A DNA stretch of 56,513 nt from Pezizomycotina sp. ARF18 (GCA_002224055.1 AZLU01000258.1:1-56513); one strand, 5' to 3'. Shown: positions 12,155 to 24,237, counted from the stretch's first letter. Numbers and translations: made by a program. The notes: generated by a model not told the origin, from the letters alone.

Positions 12155-12870
12155 CGCGTTCAGGATTTTCAAATACCCAGCATAACCCCATTCATCCTTT
12201 TCCAAACCCATGCCATCCCATTTGTCGCGGATATACTTCACCAGCAGCCAGAACGCCTTGACATCGCTCTCTTTGAAGCCTGCGAGGGCTGCGACATCTC
12301 GGATATCTTGAGCGTGGCGGGCAGCCTTCGAATCAGTCCCTAATACTGTGGTCACCATGGTACCCTTCGTATCGGTATCGCAGATCTACAAATTTAACGA
12401 GCATTATTAGGCTTGGAAACATTCTGGCGTAAATGGTCAAAGATATTCGACCAGCGGGTTCCGCGTTGGCGTAAATAGACTTCCATGAGCGAAAGCCGCC
12501 GTAAGATTGGGAAGTGGCCGAGCATGTTCTGGAAATCATCCGGGTCACCCAGAACGCAGCCTCGCAGCTCCTGCGATTCTATGGACGTGATGGGGGTTCG
12601 CAATGAGCCTGGAAGTCCATGTTTCTCAGTAGGCTGTCACCGCTCTGAACCTGATCGTGCAGTGAGATTCTTAACGGAGGTGGGGTGTCTCAACATCCTA
12701 CCGATGTTTGCGAAATCTTCGACCTCCGCGCGTTCGACCCGGTCTATGGCGTCCGCGTATTGACGTTCCTCCATCCCCAGAACGGTTATGGGGTAGAGGT
12801 AGTAAATATCGAGGGCTTCCACCTAGAGCCTGGTACCAAAAAATTCCAGCATAGCAATCTTTTTACGCGC
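12155..12870 (-). pseudogene. C-terminal part of an F-box/LRR-type protein
   Basis: Minus-strand pieces in order: YPITVLGMEERQYADAIDRV and EVEDFANIGRMLRHPTSV (12840-12680), SIESQELRGCVLGDPDDFQN followed by MLGHFPILRRLSLMEVYL and W..IFDHLRQNVSKP (12600-12400), then AALAGFKESDVKAFWLLVKY and DKWDGMGLEKDEWG near the end (12290-12155). The block SIE..LRG.VL..PDD...ML...P.L..L.L is the typical leucine-rich layout of fungal F-box proteins and aligns with the neighbouring gene at 13270-14723 (SIETLKLRGAVLDTPDQLIN). No F-box itself is visible here, so this may be a truncated or rearranged copy. Frame changes interrupt it. A substrate-recruiting role in an SCF ubiquitin ligase would be the family expectation. 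Confidence 0.5.
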
Positions 12871-13269
12871 TGCTAAAATCGCAAATTTATTATAAAACAT
12901 TCTCATATCAACCGAATCATGAGGAAGGTTCGACAGCAGTTTAAGACCTCGTAACAGATATAAGTAGAAATCCCGATTTGATTATCACTCTCAGTGACGG
13001 TGTTTTTAATAAGCTAGTGCGTTTCTCCATGTTTTCTCTACCAGGCCAACCAATCATTTATCTAAACTAGATCTAGCTAAATGGTGTTACCGATCTGCAC
13101 CGCATTAACGAATTCTCTAATAATAAACTTTGGTTTGATAGCGCAAATGTGCTGTGAATAGTATTGGCTCAGAGAGTTGTTTTTTTAAGAAGAATATAAT
13201 GTGCCCTCGGTAGAAAACACCGCCGTAAGAAAGTCCGAAAACGTTCATCCAAGGTGTTTATTCACTCCT
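12871..13269. other. Short intergenic region between the two F-box/LRR copies
   Basis: AT-rich, no open frame or motif recognised. Confidence 0.4.
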
Positions 13270-14723
13270 TCATACCACTGGCACGTTGAGTAACACATTC
13301 ACAGCTTGTTGAGTGGGAGGAGCCATAGCCTCAGTGAGAAGCTTTTCTTCCCCAAGGATCCAAGACAACCACATCCCTCGACCCATTCCCTTCTCATCCC
13401 TGCGGTCCTTTATCTCGTCGAGAAGCTTCCTGAGAGCCTTGAGGTCGCCCTGGTGTTCCGTGGCTAAAGGTCGCAAGTACCTTGTTTTTGATTTGTCGCC
13501 GGTATAATGAAGCCGTCCTAGCCCAAGCGTTGTTTTGGTAGTACAGGCCGCTAAACTCGACCGAGATTAGGTCCGGAACGTCCGCGCGCAATGCTTCAAA
13601 ATAACCTTCCAACCCTGTGTACCGGCTATCAAGGCTTCATGGAGGATGAGTTCTTTGAGGTTAGGAAGGTATTTCAGGGTGTTGATTAGCTGGTCGGGTG
13701 TATCCAAGACGGCCCCGCGGAGTTTAAGGGTTTCGATGGAATCGATGTTCCTGGGGTATGGTAGAGCTCGTCTATCCCTCGGAACCTCTCGTCCAACCAG
13801 TTAAGTCCGAGCAAGAGCTTCTTGATCGATGGGGAGTGCCTGATTATCGATCCAAGGGTCAAGTAATCCATCTTTAACGCGTGTCTCTGAGCGTCCAGCA
13901 CATTCTGGGCACGAGAAAATATCGGCCTCCCAGAGTTAACTTCTATGGATTCAACGCCCTTAAAGAAATCGATAGCGCCGTTTGCCGCGCCGCCAGCTGG
14001 TTCTGCGTCACTGATCGTTTCCGGGCCTCCTGCGAAGTGCAGAGATCCCCGCAGGTGCCACGCAGCTGAAGAAACGGACGTCGCTGAACGCGGGCTCGCG
14101 GAAGATATCGCCGAAGAGCAACGCGATGAACTTGTCAGCTGCGGTCGCCATATGCGGCCTCTCGAACGGCATAGCGCAAGTGTAGTCGCCGACGGAGACA
14201 GTTTTGAAGCGGAAGTCCGGCCCGAGGATACGGAGCAGGATACGAAACTGTCCGCGAACCCCAGCGAGGAGGTCGTCGAAGATGCTGTTGATGCCCTCCA
14301 TGTTTTCGGCGGTGTAGAGGCTGGAATGACCCCCTCCCCTAAAAAGGCGAGGTATCATGCATTTTCCGGAGATGAGAAGGTTTCGATCCTCCAACAGAGA
14401 GAAGAAGAAGCGAGGGTCCTGATTCGAGCGGCGGTATCTCGTAGTTTTCGCAAAGGCGGAGAGTTTTGAAGTCCCTGAAAAGAACCGTGCTTGCAAACGC
14501 GTTGAAGGTACGGTTTGCGAGGCGGAGCTGCTGGAGGGTATATTTTTCCGCGGGGCGCGTCGGATCCAGAGCCTCCGCAATCTTATCGCGTACGAAGGAT
14601 GTCGGAAGTTAGCCAATTGCACTCTGGAGCATTCCAGCTCGACACGATGGGCACTGGGGTAGGCAGGATGACGCGAAGAGATTTTACTTCTTTAAGAACG
14701 TCGTTAGGCCATTCAGATACCAT
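13270..14723 (-). pseudogene. F-box/LRR-type protein, broken into several frames
   Basis: ATG at 14723 opens MVSEWPNDVLKEVKSLRV. A second frame gives LQQLRLANRTFNAFASTVLF followed by RDFKTLRLC, which is the usual tail of an F-box (L..LRL..R.FN..A...LFR). Later frames give YTAENMEGINSIFDDLLAGV, SVGDYTCAMPFERPHMATAA and LLFGDIFREPAFSDVRFFSC, then MDYLTLGSIIRHSPSIKKLL, SIETLKLRGAVLDTPDQLIN followed by LKYLPNLKELILHEAL, and finally RKLLDEIKDRRDEKGMG up to the stop at 13270. Length (about 480 residues) and the leucine-rich repeats fit fungal F-box proteins, which act as substrate receptors of SCF ubiquitin ligases. At least five frame changes of both signs are present. It is paralogous to the remnant at 12155-12870. 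Confidence 0.6.
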
Positions 14724-14865
14724 GATGCCTACACTTGACGGTGGTGATAATGTGGTTGGATTGGTGGATATCGATTGATGGGATCCAAAGTTTTTTGATT
14801 TGGTTGCATTGCTTGTCCTTGAGATAAAAATTTAAATTAAAGAAGTGGGTGAAAAAAATAGAGTA

Positions 14866-14962
14866 AGGCAAAGAAAGAAAATAAATAAAAATAAATAAAA
14901 ATAAATAAAAATAAATAAAATAAATAAGAATAAAATAAATAAAATAAAATAAATAAATATTT
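14866..14962. repeat. AT-rich AAAATAAAT-type microsatellite
   Basis: An irregular array of AAATAAAT units follows the 5' side of the minus-strand F-box gene. The open minus-strand frames over it (14832-15046) consist of Phe/Leu/Ile repeats and are not credible genes. Confidence 0.85.
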
Positions 14963-15965
14963 TTCTACTTTCAAGAAATTTGGGAACCCGGGATTGAGCA
15001 ATAGAAACCGGCGCCACCAGAATGACGACCTACAAGCAGATAGCATCAGTAATTTAACCGGCTATAATCGATCGTCATAGGTCCGAAGGCGCATCTGTGG
15101 AACTCGGGCGGATTGTTTAACAAAGAACCTTGATACCTATCGCAAACATCTATCTACCGCCGAGGAGTCAGGGCCAACAAAACCGCTAACGAAACGGATA
15201 CTGACGCTATTAAAAGCTCGGCCGAATGACCTATTACATGCTGTTTGTCCGCAGCTTATTGGGCAGCAGTATGATTGTATTGGCCTTGAGGAGCCATAGA
15301 AGCCCTAGAAAACTTATACATTTGTTTGTTCGTTTCTCTTTGTCCTGTATAGCAGTCTAATTGAGTTGAGGTTAGCGGTAAAGTCGCGCAGTGAAGATCT
15401 GTGTTTATTTGAGTGACAGAGTCATCCAGATGCTTCTATATCGAGGAACAAAGAGGGTACTCGCTATCGACTTTAAAGGCCTCAGGACTGGACCACATGG
15501 AGTAGTCGTTTTCAAGAAAGGAGACTGGACGCCCAGTTTCATCTTATCGGCGGTGATACCCACCAAAGATCTGAAGAGGCCTCATGAGACGCCGTTGCGC
15601 GTCTGTATTGTCCTATGGCATTGGATCTCTGGGGAAGATTCTTGGACCGCCATGTCGTTTCTCAATAGCCATCTGGATGATAAGGATAGCGTGGGCGATT
15701 AATTTGAGAACTTTGTGGTCGATGGAGCTTCCACAAGCGCGGATAATGCATTCGCGATCGGGGGGGGGGGGGGGAAGGAAAGGGATTTGCCCTAGCGACG
15801 CAATATCTCTTCGAGGAGATAAGAAGAGATATATCGGGGGATGGCTATCGAGATGACACTTCCTGTATTCTAGGAAAGGCGGCAGGGGTATCGCTTCGCG
15901 TCGGCAATCACGTCGGGGAGCTGGAGCTGAAAAAGCCTCCTTAAAAGCAACGCCGATCTCCGCAA
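14963..15965. other. Unassigned region containing a 15-base poly-G run
   Basis: An open plus-strand frame at 15391-15702 shows no family features, and the opposite strand gives equally weak alternatives. A run of 15 G lies at 15760-15774, which is rare and prone to base-call length errors. Confidence 0.4.
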
Positions 15966-17979
15966 ATGGTTCAAGTTGTCATGGAAAACCTTGAACCCAT
16001 AACAATAGAAGCGTACCTAGCGGAGTATTACGATGGTACGGTATCCTTCTAGTAAATCTCTGTAGCCGCTTGGAATATCACTCTCTGACTCTGATTATTT
16101 AGATCATCCAGAAAGGACGGAGAATAACGACAGAGAAAGAGCCACTAAGACCCTAGAGAATCTTTACGAACGAAGATTAACCTATCGACTTTCGGAATCT
16201 CGTATGGAGAAGCAGTCTATCACGCTTAATCGTGGTACAACCTCGAGGGTAAGAATTCACGATCCCCAAAACGTGCAAGTGTTAGCGGAGGAGGACGAGG
16301 TCTCGACCACTATCTTGGCCTTCCAGGTGCTCTGGAGCCCGAATTTGTTCTTTCTGGTATTTTCAACATCTGTGCCACGGAGAATGGCGCACAGACGGCA
16401 CAAACATCATATCTTTCAAACCCGAAATCAAACACTCCCAAACCATCGCGAGCTTCTTTCTGCGTGATCAAGTGGTTCCCAATGGGCCAGATACAAATCT
16501 GCTCGGGATTAATTACCACGGAACCTCCCTCTTTCATCAGACCGCCAAAATGTTAGCCGAAATACCGCCTCCTATCGTAAATATCTCAAAAGTTTGTCGG
16601 CAGACATTAAAAGACCTGGCATTCGAATTGGCGAATGATATATTAACACCCGCTCGATACGGTGGAGGCGAAAACATCGCGGATGTTCTGCAACCGAGTC
16701 GGTTGGGGTATTCCCGGAACGACTATCAGGACGCGTTTCAGAAAGTTTTTTCAACGCGTCTGCCATTCGCGCCAAAGGGACTGAGGAAACAAAGAGGTGG
16801 ACGGGGAAATGAAGACTGCCAATTCTTTATATTTCCCGTTCAGTAAATTGAATGCCATTGATATTCAACTTATCAAAGAACTGGAGCTTATACCCTTTGA
16901 AACAACTGAAGACGTGGTTAAATTACTCAGAGCGGCCGGCGCCTTCCCCGCCATGAAAGTTACGCTGAGGATTTACTTTGAGCAAGAGAAGGGAATGCGA
17001 GAGCACAACGCGATATTGTCACGCCTGACCAACGCGCAAAGGTTCCGCGCCGGCGGTTGTCGGGCTATAAGAATGCCGAGATACAGGCCGGCGGGGAACT
17101 CGCAGCTTTCGAAAATGCATCTACCCAGACTCAGACCAAAGACTCCACTACGGGCGCGGCGATTCTTCCGGCCGATACAACATCAGCGAAAGAGTCAGTA
17201 TTTTCCGACCCTTGTGCGGCCCACTTTGATACCATCTTGATGAAAGCTCAGGAGCTAGAGAACCTAGTTGAAGACCAGAGGGCCGTTGTATCCGAGCGGA
17301 ACGGACTACGAGACCAGGTTCAGGAGCTTTCCACGGGTTACAGCGAGAGTAAAGAGAAGATCCAGGAACCTCGAAAACAAATCAGGATCTAGTGCGGAGA
17401 AAATGGAGGCGAGGGAACAACTGATAGCTAGTCAGACTGGACAAGGTTTGAAATCACAGTTAAGATGCGGCTCAAAATAAGGCTGCCGAGCACTTGTCGC
17501 AACTGGGAAGTCTCAAAGGAAAAAGGAACACGTTCGTTGGTCAAATGGCAAGTGCATTTTGACAAGGGTGAGGACAGCGAGCAAGGTGCCAGGGAATGCG
17601 CTTGTTCACTCTCGCAACTCTCTACAAGGTGACGAACGAACATATAAAGACATCGACCAAGTTGCTATATGATATTAGTGATTGCAGCAAATACAAGCAG
17701 TCCATGGAGGGTGATGCTCTCGGAGAAGACTCAGCAGCACCAAGGGCGCAATAGATCACAGACGTATTTTCGACGCGAAAAACAACCCCGAGACTGAAGC
17801 AATCCTTCAGATGCATACAAAGGAGCAACTACTCGGTCCTTCGATAATGAAGATAATTCGGAGGAGATGAAGCCGGAATAGGCGACCCGGACAACGACTG
17901 CAATTGGACGTATAATGAAGAGGACCTCGGTGATATTTTGGTTGAAAAGTTTATCCAGCAGAAATGGTGTCTAGGCTAG
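15966..17979 (+). CDS. Long uncharacterised protein with C-terminal coiled coil, frame-broken
   Basis: The proposed start is the ATG at 15966 (MVQVVMENLEPITIEAYLAE), with a GTACGG donor at 16034 and a TTTAG acceptor near 16101. Downstream protein-like pieces in order are: PGALEPEFVLSGIFNICATE (16325-16385), TDGTNIISFKPEIKHSQTIA, FLRDQVVPNGPDTNLLGINY, RQTLKDLAFELANDILTPAR, GYSRNDYQDAFQKVFSTRLP, IQLIKELELIPFETTEDVVK, LRIYFEQEKGMREHNAILSR, ELENLVEDQRAVVSERNGLR, and near the end EEDLGDILVEKFIQQKWCLG before the TAG at 17977. The region from about 17230 on is coiled-coil-like. About 620 residues in total. No known domain recognised and no signal peptide. Several frame changes interrupt it. The one near 16385 is a single missing base. 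It could be one gene or two adjoining ones. Confidence 0.45.
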
Positions 17980-19410
17980 AAAACTAGCAGTGAGATTAGG
18001 GGCAGTGGAAGTTGAGAAGTTTTATTTGCCCGCTTCCGAAATACGGATGATACTTAACTGTCGATAGTTCCGTAGCTTAAAAGCTTAACATGAATTTACC
18101 GTGATCGTTTTGCTTCATCGCGTATATTATTCGTTGAATATATCTTCGCGCTGCTAAAATAACAGAAAGGTGAATATCTTGTTCGTACTGAGACTTATAG
18201 ATCGGAAATAGGATTACTAGTGGGAAGTCACCGTGTCAGGTTCAATAAAAGATGTCATTTCTCTACGAAAACGGGAGAACCTCAGCCCAGTACATAGTTC
18301 TAGCCTTCCAGATCACTTCACAAGCGCTGTAAAGCAATCGGAAGATTCGGAGCCTTGCCCGGGCATGTTGGGGGCAGACCGTGCCGGCTTGCCGTGAGAT
18401 ATATATAGAGCCAATAGAACGAGTTAGATAGCGCTTTTCCTAAAGGGTTTCCCTCCCCGAAGTACTCCGTGCTCCACGCCAGAGAATATTTAGCTGTAAT
18501 AATACTCGTTTCGTCAAGGGACTAGGTTCATATCTGCGTGTTTCTATTGATAGACTTGACGCGCCGCAGTCTGTATTTGGTCTCTGCACCTCTCGATAGA
18601 GTACTTTTGCACTGTTAAGCCTTGTGTTGAAGGCTTTTTTGGACACATCCGCTCTTCTCTATTCAAATAGTCAGCGGTCTTGAGTTCGTTACCTCCGAAT
18701 TGTCCCAAAATGAATCGGACTTCATGCTTTCCCACCTGCGGATGGGTCTGTAACCAAGACACATCATCGATTCAAGCTACGATTTGTGCTTAGCTTGAAT
18801 GTAATATGTATCTATATAGCTTCGTGACGCGATCTTCGCCCGCTATCGCGAAATCGTAGAGCCAGCCTCTTCATTTCCGGCTCCAAACCGAAGTTACTGG
18901 CTTGGAAATTCCCATTGCAGAACCAACTTTTTCTTCGCTTGTGGTTTCCCCTTCTATATACTTTTTTACTAGTCCCCAACCTTTGTAATAATTTTTTGGG
19001 CGGGGCAATTGTCACCACTCGTCTGCGACAGGTCCATTCGCGTTCAAGCTTTTTAGTGCTATCTGGGGCTGTGCTCGGGTGTGGTCGGCGCGCGATGTGG
19101 TTGGCCAGGATTGCAAGAGCGAATGCGGTGATTTGTGGAGATTGTGGGCGGTCGGATCCTTCAGGGCACAGAAATATAGCAATACCGGAAGTTTACCAAC
19201 CATGCAAGCCCCTATTCAGGCTGATAGGAAAGCATTCTCTTCTTCCCCGGCCTAGGCAGATCCTAAAATGCTTGCACTCCTTCCCAATAATACGACCACA
19301 AAAATCTCCCTTATATATATAGCTTATAACAGCGATGGTCCCCTTGGCATTTTTTCCTATCAGGCTCGCTAAGCTTTTCTAATCCCTCCTGTCTTCCAGC
19401 CCCGAACATC
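17980..19410. other. Intergenic, nothing firmly recognised
   Basis: A minus-strand open frame at 18544-18762 ends in a helical YSIERCRDQIQTAARQ stretch, but it has no paralogue or motif and its start is doubtful. The rest shows no coding signal, and no RNA gene was seen. Confidence 0.35.
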
Positions 19411-20434
19411 ATGGCTCCCGTGCCCGAAAGCGTATTTCAAGGTTACCAAATTCAGGTAAATATATATCTTTTGTACAATCATAGCATTCTACGTGTATTC
19501 TCCGAAAAACGGGAGAGAACTTGGGAGCCGTTGAGGCCTGGAGCTAATGTAGCCGAACTCCGTAAGATTGAGGAGAACGCCGTGCTATGGACTTCGATAA
19601 CCCCTTCATACTTGGCGCCTTTCTCTACGTCCACTTCCGGCTCCGCCTAAAGTCTTGGCTGGAAATTCTCGTCGTTCTCGCCTGGATCTTTAACCTTGGT
19701 TATCTAACTGGAATATTCGTACAAATTACGCTAGACAACTGGAACAGTGATCATGAAACTCTGCGGCAAACCCGAAACGACCCCAACGACGAACAGATGA
19801 CATACTTTAGCTATGAACCAGCCATATACCTCTGCAAGATGGGACTGCTATTCCTCTACATGCACCTGAGCCGACCGAGAATTAGCTTTCGGAAAACGTG
19901 GTGGGCGATCGAGGCTGCTTGGTTAACGGTCGCAGTCGGCTTCGCGAACGTCGTGTGGCATCTTTTGGGCTGTTGGCCGTTCTCGGAGCACTGGTCGTGG
20001 TTTACTATCTGCGCGGACGCGACTGCGAAGGGAGGATCGGTTTGGGCATTCGGGTTTCTCACCGGTATAATGGGTACGTTGCTCCTTGATATGCTTAGAA
20101 TGAGATCAAGACCGCGTTTTCCTCCTAAGGAGCGTGATTTTCACTAACACCATCCTTTAGTTTCCACTATCCGTTTATCATGTATCTGGAATCGCGAGTG
20201 CTGGAGAGTCAAGATACTGCGGGTTTGGTAGGGGCGACCGAGGTCAAAATACCGACCATTCAAGTACTACTTGTGGATAGCGCAGAAAAGTCCCCCCGCG
20301 GTTCTTCGAGATACTCTACGACGAGAAAATACGGGTTCATGTGTAGTTGGATCCCGTCATATTGCGTACTCCAGCGGTTGCACTCATATGGATCCAGCAA
20401 AGTTTATGTTTTTGTTTTCCTCCATTTGAGATAG
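19411..20434 (+). CDS. Multi-pass membrane protein, possibly rhodopsin-like
   Basis: ATG at 19411 gives MAPVPESVFQGYQIQ, followed by a GTAAAT donor at 19456. The long open frame at 19587-20147 contains hydrophobic segments at about 19655-19720 (WLEILVVLAWIFNLGYLTGI), 19825-19860 (YLCKMGLLFLYMHLSR), 19905-19985 (WLTVAVGFANVVWHLLGCWP) and 20035-20085 (WAFGFLTGIMGTLLLDML). The segment order and the H.LGCWPF.E.W motif resemble the CxP...W block of fungal rhodopsin-domain proteins, but the match is weaker than in the two genes at 2-6 kb. After 20110 the sense may continue in another frame (TEVKIPTIQVLLVDS). Location would be a membrane, with a receptor or accessory role unknown. Confidence 0.5.
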
Positions 20435-20509
20435 TCAGTGTTTGTCTCGTACCTAGCCTCTACTCGTAAACTCGAGAGTACTAGAGGCTGGTTACGAGAC
20501 AAAGTCAGT
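20434..20509. repeat. Foldback hairpin flanked by GTCAGT direct repeats
   Basis: Left arm TTTGTCTCGTACC.AGCCTC (from 20441) pairs with right arm GAGGCTGGTTACGAGACAAA (ending 20503) with only one-base offsets, giving a hairpin of about 63 bp with a short loop around an ACTCGAGAGT centre. The 6-bp direct repeat GTCAGT lies just outside each end (20434-20439 and 20504-20509). It looks like a tiny foldback element with a target-site duplication, or a strong terminator or other structured RNA at the end of the membrane-protein gene. Confidence 0.6.
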
Positions 20510-21516
20510 CTAGCATAATGGATTTCGGGCCTGAAATTATTACATCTCGGACAATAATCATTCATATTTTATGTTCTTTAAGTATCAAGAATCACGCACT
20601 CGACCGAACGCTTAGATAGTTGAGTATTCGCCTTCACTAGGAAGTAGCTATTGCTTGGGACATATACTTTCGACGCCTGATGAATCGTAGCAATATAAGA
20701 GAAATGATATATGGCGTGCCGAATTAGGTTTCAACGGTTCGTAATCAAATCAGGCCGCAACTAATTCGGCGTATTGGTCGATAGTGTTGGGTTCCAATTT
20801 GAGACAAGACGAAAATGTCATTGTAAAATTGCACATTGGTAGAGCATCGCTCAAATCGTCACGCTGATGCCAAAAGTAGAGACTACTATATCAAGATTAT
20901 ACACGAGAAGGTCTTGAGAACGACGACCTTACCATGACATGTTCATTGACAAGACCCATGAGATGCGCTCGACGCTTCAGCAGTGCAACTTCGATGATCA
21001 TATCAGTTCAGAACATCATCAATCCATACCATGATATAACCAAGTCCTCTTTGTAAAATCACTAGAGATCTTCTCGAGTATTGAATATTCAATTTGATAC
21101 AAGTAGTATTTAGATTGCCAAGGCGCACAAGGTGAAGTTTTTGATGGTTTTCTAGACAATTTAGTCAACAAAATAATAATCCGCTGGCAATAAAAGTTGA
21201 AGGATATTAGTTAAATTATTTCTTCACGACGTCAGCAAACTCTGCCTCTACCTTTTCTCTAAATCAACTAGTTATCCAACAAATTATCTTTCCCTACAGT
21301 TATTAAACTATTTGTTATTGCCTATCATTCCCTATCAAACGTTCCTTGCTTATAGAGGCGTTTACCTATCCATTCGCTGAGTTCATCAAGTTGTACGGGT
21401 AATCCTTTTCACGCGAGATGCAAACAAACTCCCCAACACGTCTTATTGATCTAATTGAAGGAATTCTCGACGATAGTTGAAGTAGCTAACTTTCTCCAAA
21501 GCACTAGTTCAAGGCC
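20510..21516. other. Intergenic region before the module family, with a 10-bp inverted repeat
   Basis: Perfect 10-bp inverted repeat GCCGAATTAG (20718-20727) and CTAATTCGGC (20761-20770) with a 33-bp spacer. Otherwise AT-rich and without coding sense. Confidence 0.5.
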
Positions 21517-22799
21517 ATGGCTGACACCGCTACGCCCACGATTGTCGGCGTCTACCTGATCGAAAACGGCTCTACGACGGGAACTTTCATCGATCTCAAG
21601 GGCCACAGGTACCAGCTCATCATCGACGGTGAACCGGCCACGGTCGTCTCCATCCAATATCTCAGTAAGTTTCACAAACATTTGTATCATCAAAACCCGG
21701 ATGCTCGAATACGCCGGGTCCGGCTCGTGCATTGGCTAATCTTCATGTTTTCTCTATCATTGTAGTCGAAGATCGCTTCACGCGTCTCCTGGATAGCCCA
21801 CCGAATGCACCTACTTACGTCGCCATTAACGCCACCGCCGGGAACATCAAGCTCATCGTGAGCGGCGAGTTTTTCGGGCACATGAAGGACGAACACGAGC
21901 AGCTGTACCAGCTTGTCGTCGACGGGAAGAATGCAATCGTCGATTGCGTCGAGTTGGAGTGTAAGCAAACACCCCTTTGTACAGAGCTAACGTCTTGACA
22001 TTGGACGCAGATCAAAGGAATACTTTTTCAAGCGCTAACGTAAAATCACTCTATAGTCCGTGGAGGGTCGGATTCTCAAGTTTCCGAGGAGCCCGAGGTC
22101 AGCAGTGTTACGACTACTAGCAAAAGCAGGCGCGCAAGCGAGAGCAAGGGCAAGGGCAAGGGCAAGAGTAACGATAACGCCAACGCCAACATTAACAACA
22201 AAGACACCGCCCTTGACGGAGAGATTGACAAGATGGACATCGATTCGGAGAAGCCTAACCAAAAGAAGAAGTAGCAGAACCACGGAATGCTCTTCAGAAA
22301 CTCGTCGTGAAGTCCGCGAAGCCGTCCGATGCCCCTGCCAACCCTGAGGCTGCCAACCACGAAGGAAATGAAGGACAACAGCAAGTTAACGAACAGAAGC
22401 AAGTTCCGCAGAAGGCCTCGCCGCTTACTCCGACCCCGACCCCTTCTCCCCCAACCCTGTCGCCAATTCTTTCGTCAACGGACTGACCAGGAGCTGGGAT
22501 ACCGCCGAGAGCGCAGCCATGGTCGCCGCCAAGATCGTCTACCCGGGCCGAGGCAGGAAGCACTTGAAAATCGTCCAGAGGTACACCCCGCAGGGAAAAT
22601 TCCCGCGCACGAGGGACAGCTTGAACAGCCAGTGGTGTCGCGTCTCGAAGAACCGCGGGGAACAGGGAACCCCAATGCTGTCCTCAGGCATTGCTCGACG
22701 AGGATGAACAGATTGGGGAACTTCGGTACGTTACTCCACTCTCTTGTCATAAATGCTGAACTAATGAAATACAGGACGGTTGAGACAGCGCGGTACTGA
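21517..22799 (+). CDS. Module-family copy 1: two GPxxGxF-type modules, basic linker, SANT/Myb-like domain
   Basis: Four or five exons can be read. Exon 1 (21517-21664) is one divergent module (YLIENGSTTGTFIDLKGHRY and IIDGEPATVVSIQ) and ends in phase 1 at GTAAGT. Exon 2 (21766-21960) holds a second module (IVSGEFFGHMKDEHEQLYQL, VVDGKNAIVDCVELE), again ending in phase 1. After an acceptor near 22056 comes a Ser/Lys/Asn-rich linker with KGKGKGK and a Pro/Thr stretch, then the C-terminal domain W-DTAESAAMVAAK, RTRDSLNSQWCRVSKN and the tail GNPNAVLR. A GTACGT donor at 22726 and a 49-bp intron lead to a final short exon ending TVETARY at 22799. Four single-base losses (about 22274, 22440, 22650, 22688) break the frame. 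The SANT/Myb-like fold suggests DNA or chromatin contact, which is inference. The module itself is not recognised. Confidence 0.6.
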
Positions 22800-24237
22800 T
22801 GCAGTGATACTCGATAGGTTCGCCGTGTTATAAACGATCTCAAGGTTCCCGGATTCGAAACCGATCCATCTGACGATCTTCCTGCGTTATAATTTCATCG
22901 TGTCACAGTATTATACCCGAGAGGCCATGCTTAATCCTCAACGGCTGGTTATTCGCTATCCCTTTTTGTTTGTTCTCAGCTAGCTTTATATTCTTCACTT
23001 TTTCACTTTCGGATTCTCGTTTAATACCAGATAGTCAAGGCGTTGCGAGCATTTATGTTATACGGCGTAATCATCACGGGTTTCTAGTTTTTTCATCGCT
23101 TTGTTCCTCTTTCGGCGTTATATTGGATTTTGTGTCCTTAGATGTTGATACACTAATCTCGAGTCATCCGCTCGAAATTCCAATGCTTAATTCTTGTCAT
23201 ACCTCCTTATCCTATTGATAGCTTGGATAATTTGTGATTTCGCATGTTAAGTTACAATCCTGCGGGCGTAAAGTGTTCAATACGGCTAGCCAGGCTGGTT
23301 TACTACGAGTTCATATCACCATTTCAATGCAATCCATTTAGCATGTAACCGAAACCGTGCAAAACCTTGACACTAACATTAATCGATACATTACCACTAT
23401 TATTGAAGCGCAATTACCTAGGTTGATGAATTAAGTTTCGAGATACGAGTTAACCGTTCTCCTGGTAAACCGCTGTTACGATCTCCGGCGAGGATTAACT
23501 TAGTAGGGTCACGGTGGTGGCCGCTGCGTCGCGGGAGAGGTCTCGAATCACGACTGGTCCAATAAAGGCAACCGCGCGCATAGGAAGATGCCTATCTCCA
23601 CATGTCCGTGCGCACTTCGGTAATTTTTGTACGGAGCCAGGCTTTCCAAGCGCGGATAACAGAACGCGTATAAGGATTTACTGCCGTAGCGCATAATCTC
23701 AGATCCTTGTTTCTCCATTGCATTTATTCGATCGTTTTTGTATTGAGATTTATCAGAGACGAAGCAAATATATGTCAATTGTTTTCTGATGAAGTTTCCA
23801 GTTGTCATGTAAATTTTCATCCTTGCGGCGTACTTGATTCGTTGTTATTGATTCATTAAAAAAATAAAAATAAAAATAAAAATAAAAATAAAAATAAATA
23901 AATCAATGACCAAATGTTAAATCACAACAACAATAATAATCAAGACAAACAGGGTGCCGAAGGCAACAACAAAAAGAACAATAAATATCCTCCTGGAATA
24001 CAATGAACAGCATTCACGACGACTAACCTCTCATTAACCTCCGAGACCTGTTTTTTCTGGTTATCATTCTTCTTCTGCAGCCCACGCTTCATCTCGACTC
24101 GGCTGGTATTAGGAGTATCGTTTTTGAGGAGTACTAGGTTATACCCGGAAACGTTCCACAGGTTAATTCAACAAGCTGACCGTATCAAAATTCACAGATA
24201 TAAACAATTCAAAGTTCAGCTTCGATTATGAAAATCC
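22800..24237. other. Intergenic between module-family copies 1 and 2
   Basis: No coding sequence recognised. An AAAAAT microsatellite lies at about 23857-23902. A short upstream ATG at 24228 lies out of frame, 10 bp before the start of copy 2. Confidence 0.45.
23857..23902. repeat. AAAAAT microsatellite
   Basis: About seven AAAAAT units starting in a poly-A tract and ending in AAATAAATC, located roughly 340 bp upstream of module-family copy 2. Confidence 0.85.

Noticed and set aside
14832-15046. Minus-strand hydrophobic open frames
   Set aside because: Translation of an AAAATAAAT repeat.
20718-20770. 10-bp perfect inverted repeat as transposon ends
   Set aside because: No flanking target duplication, and the interior is only 33 bp.
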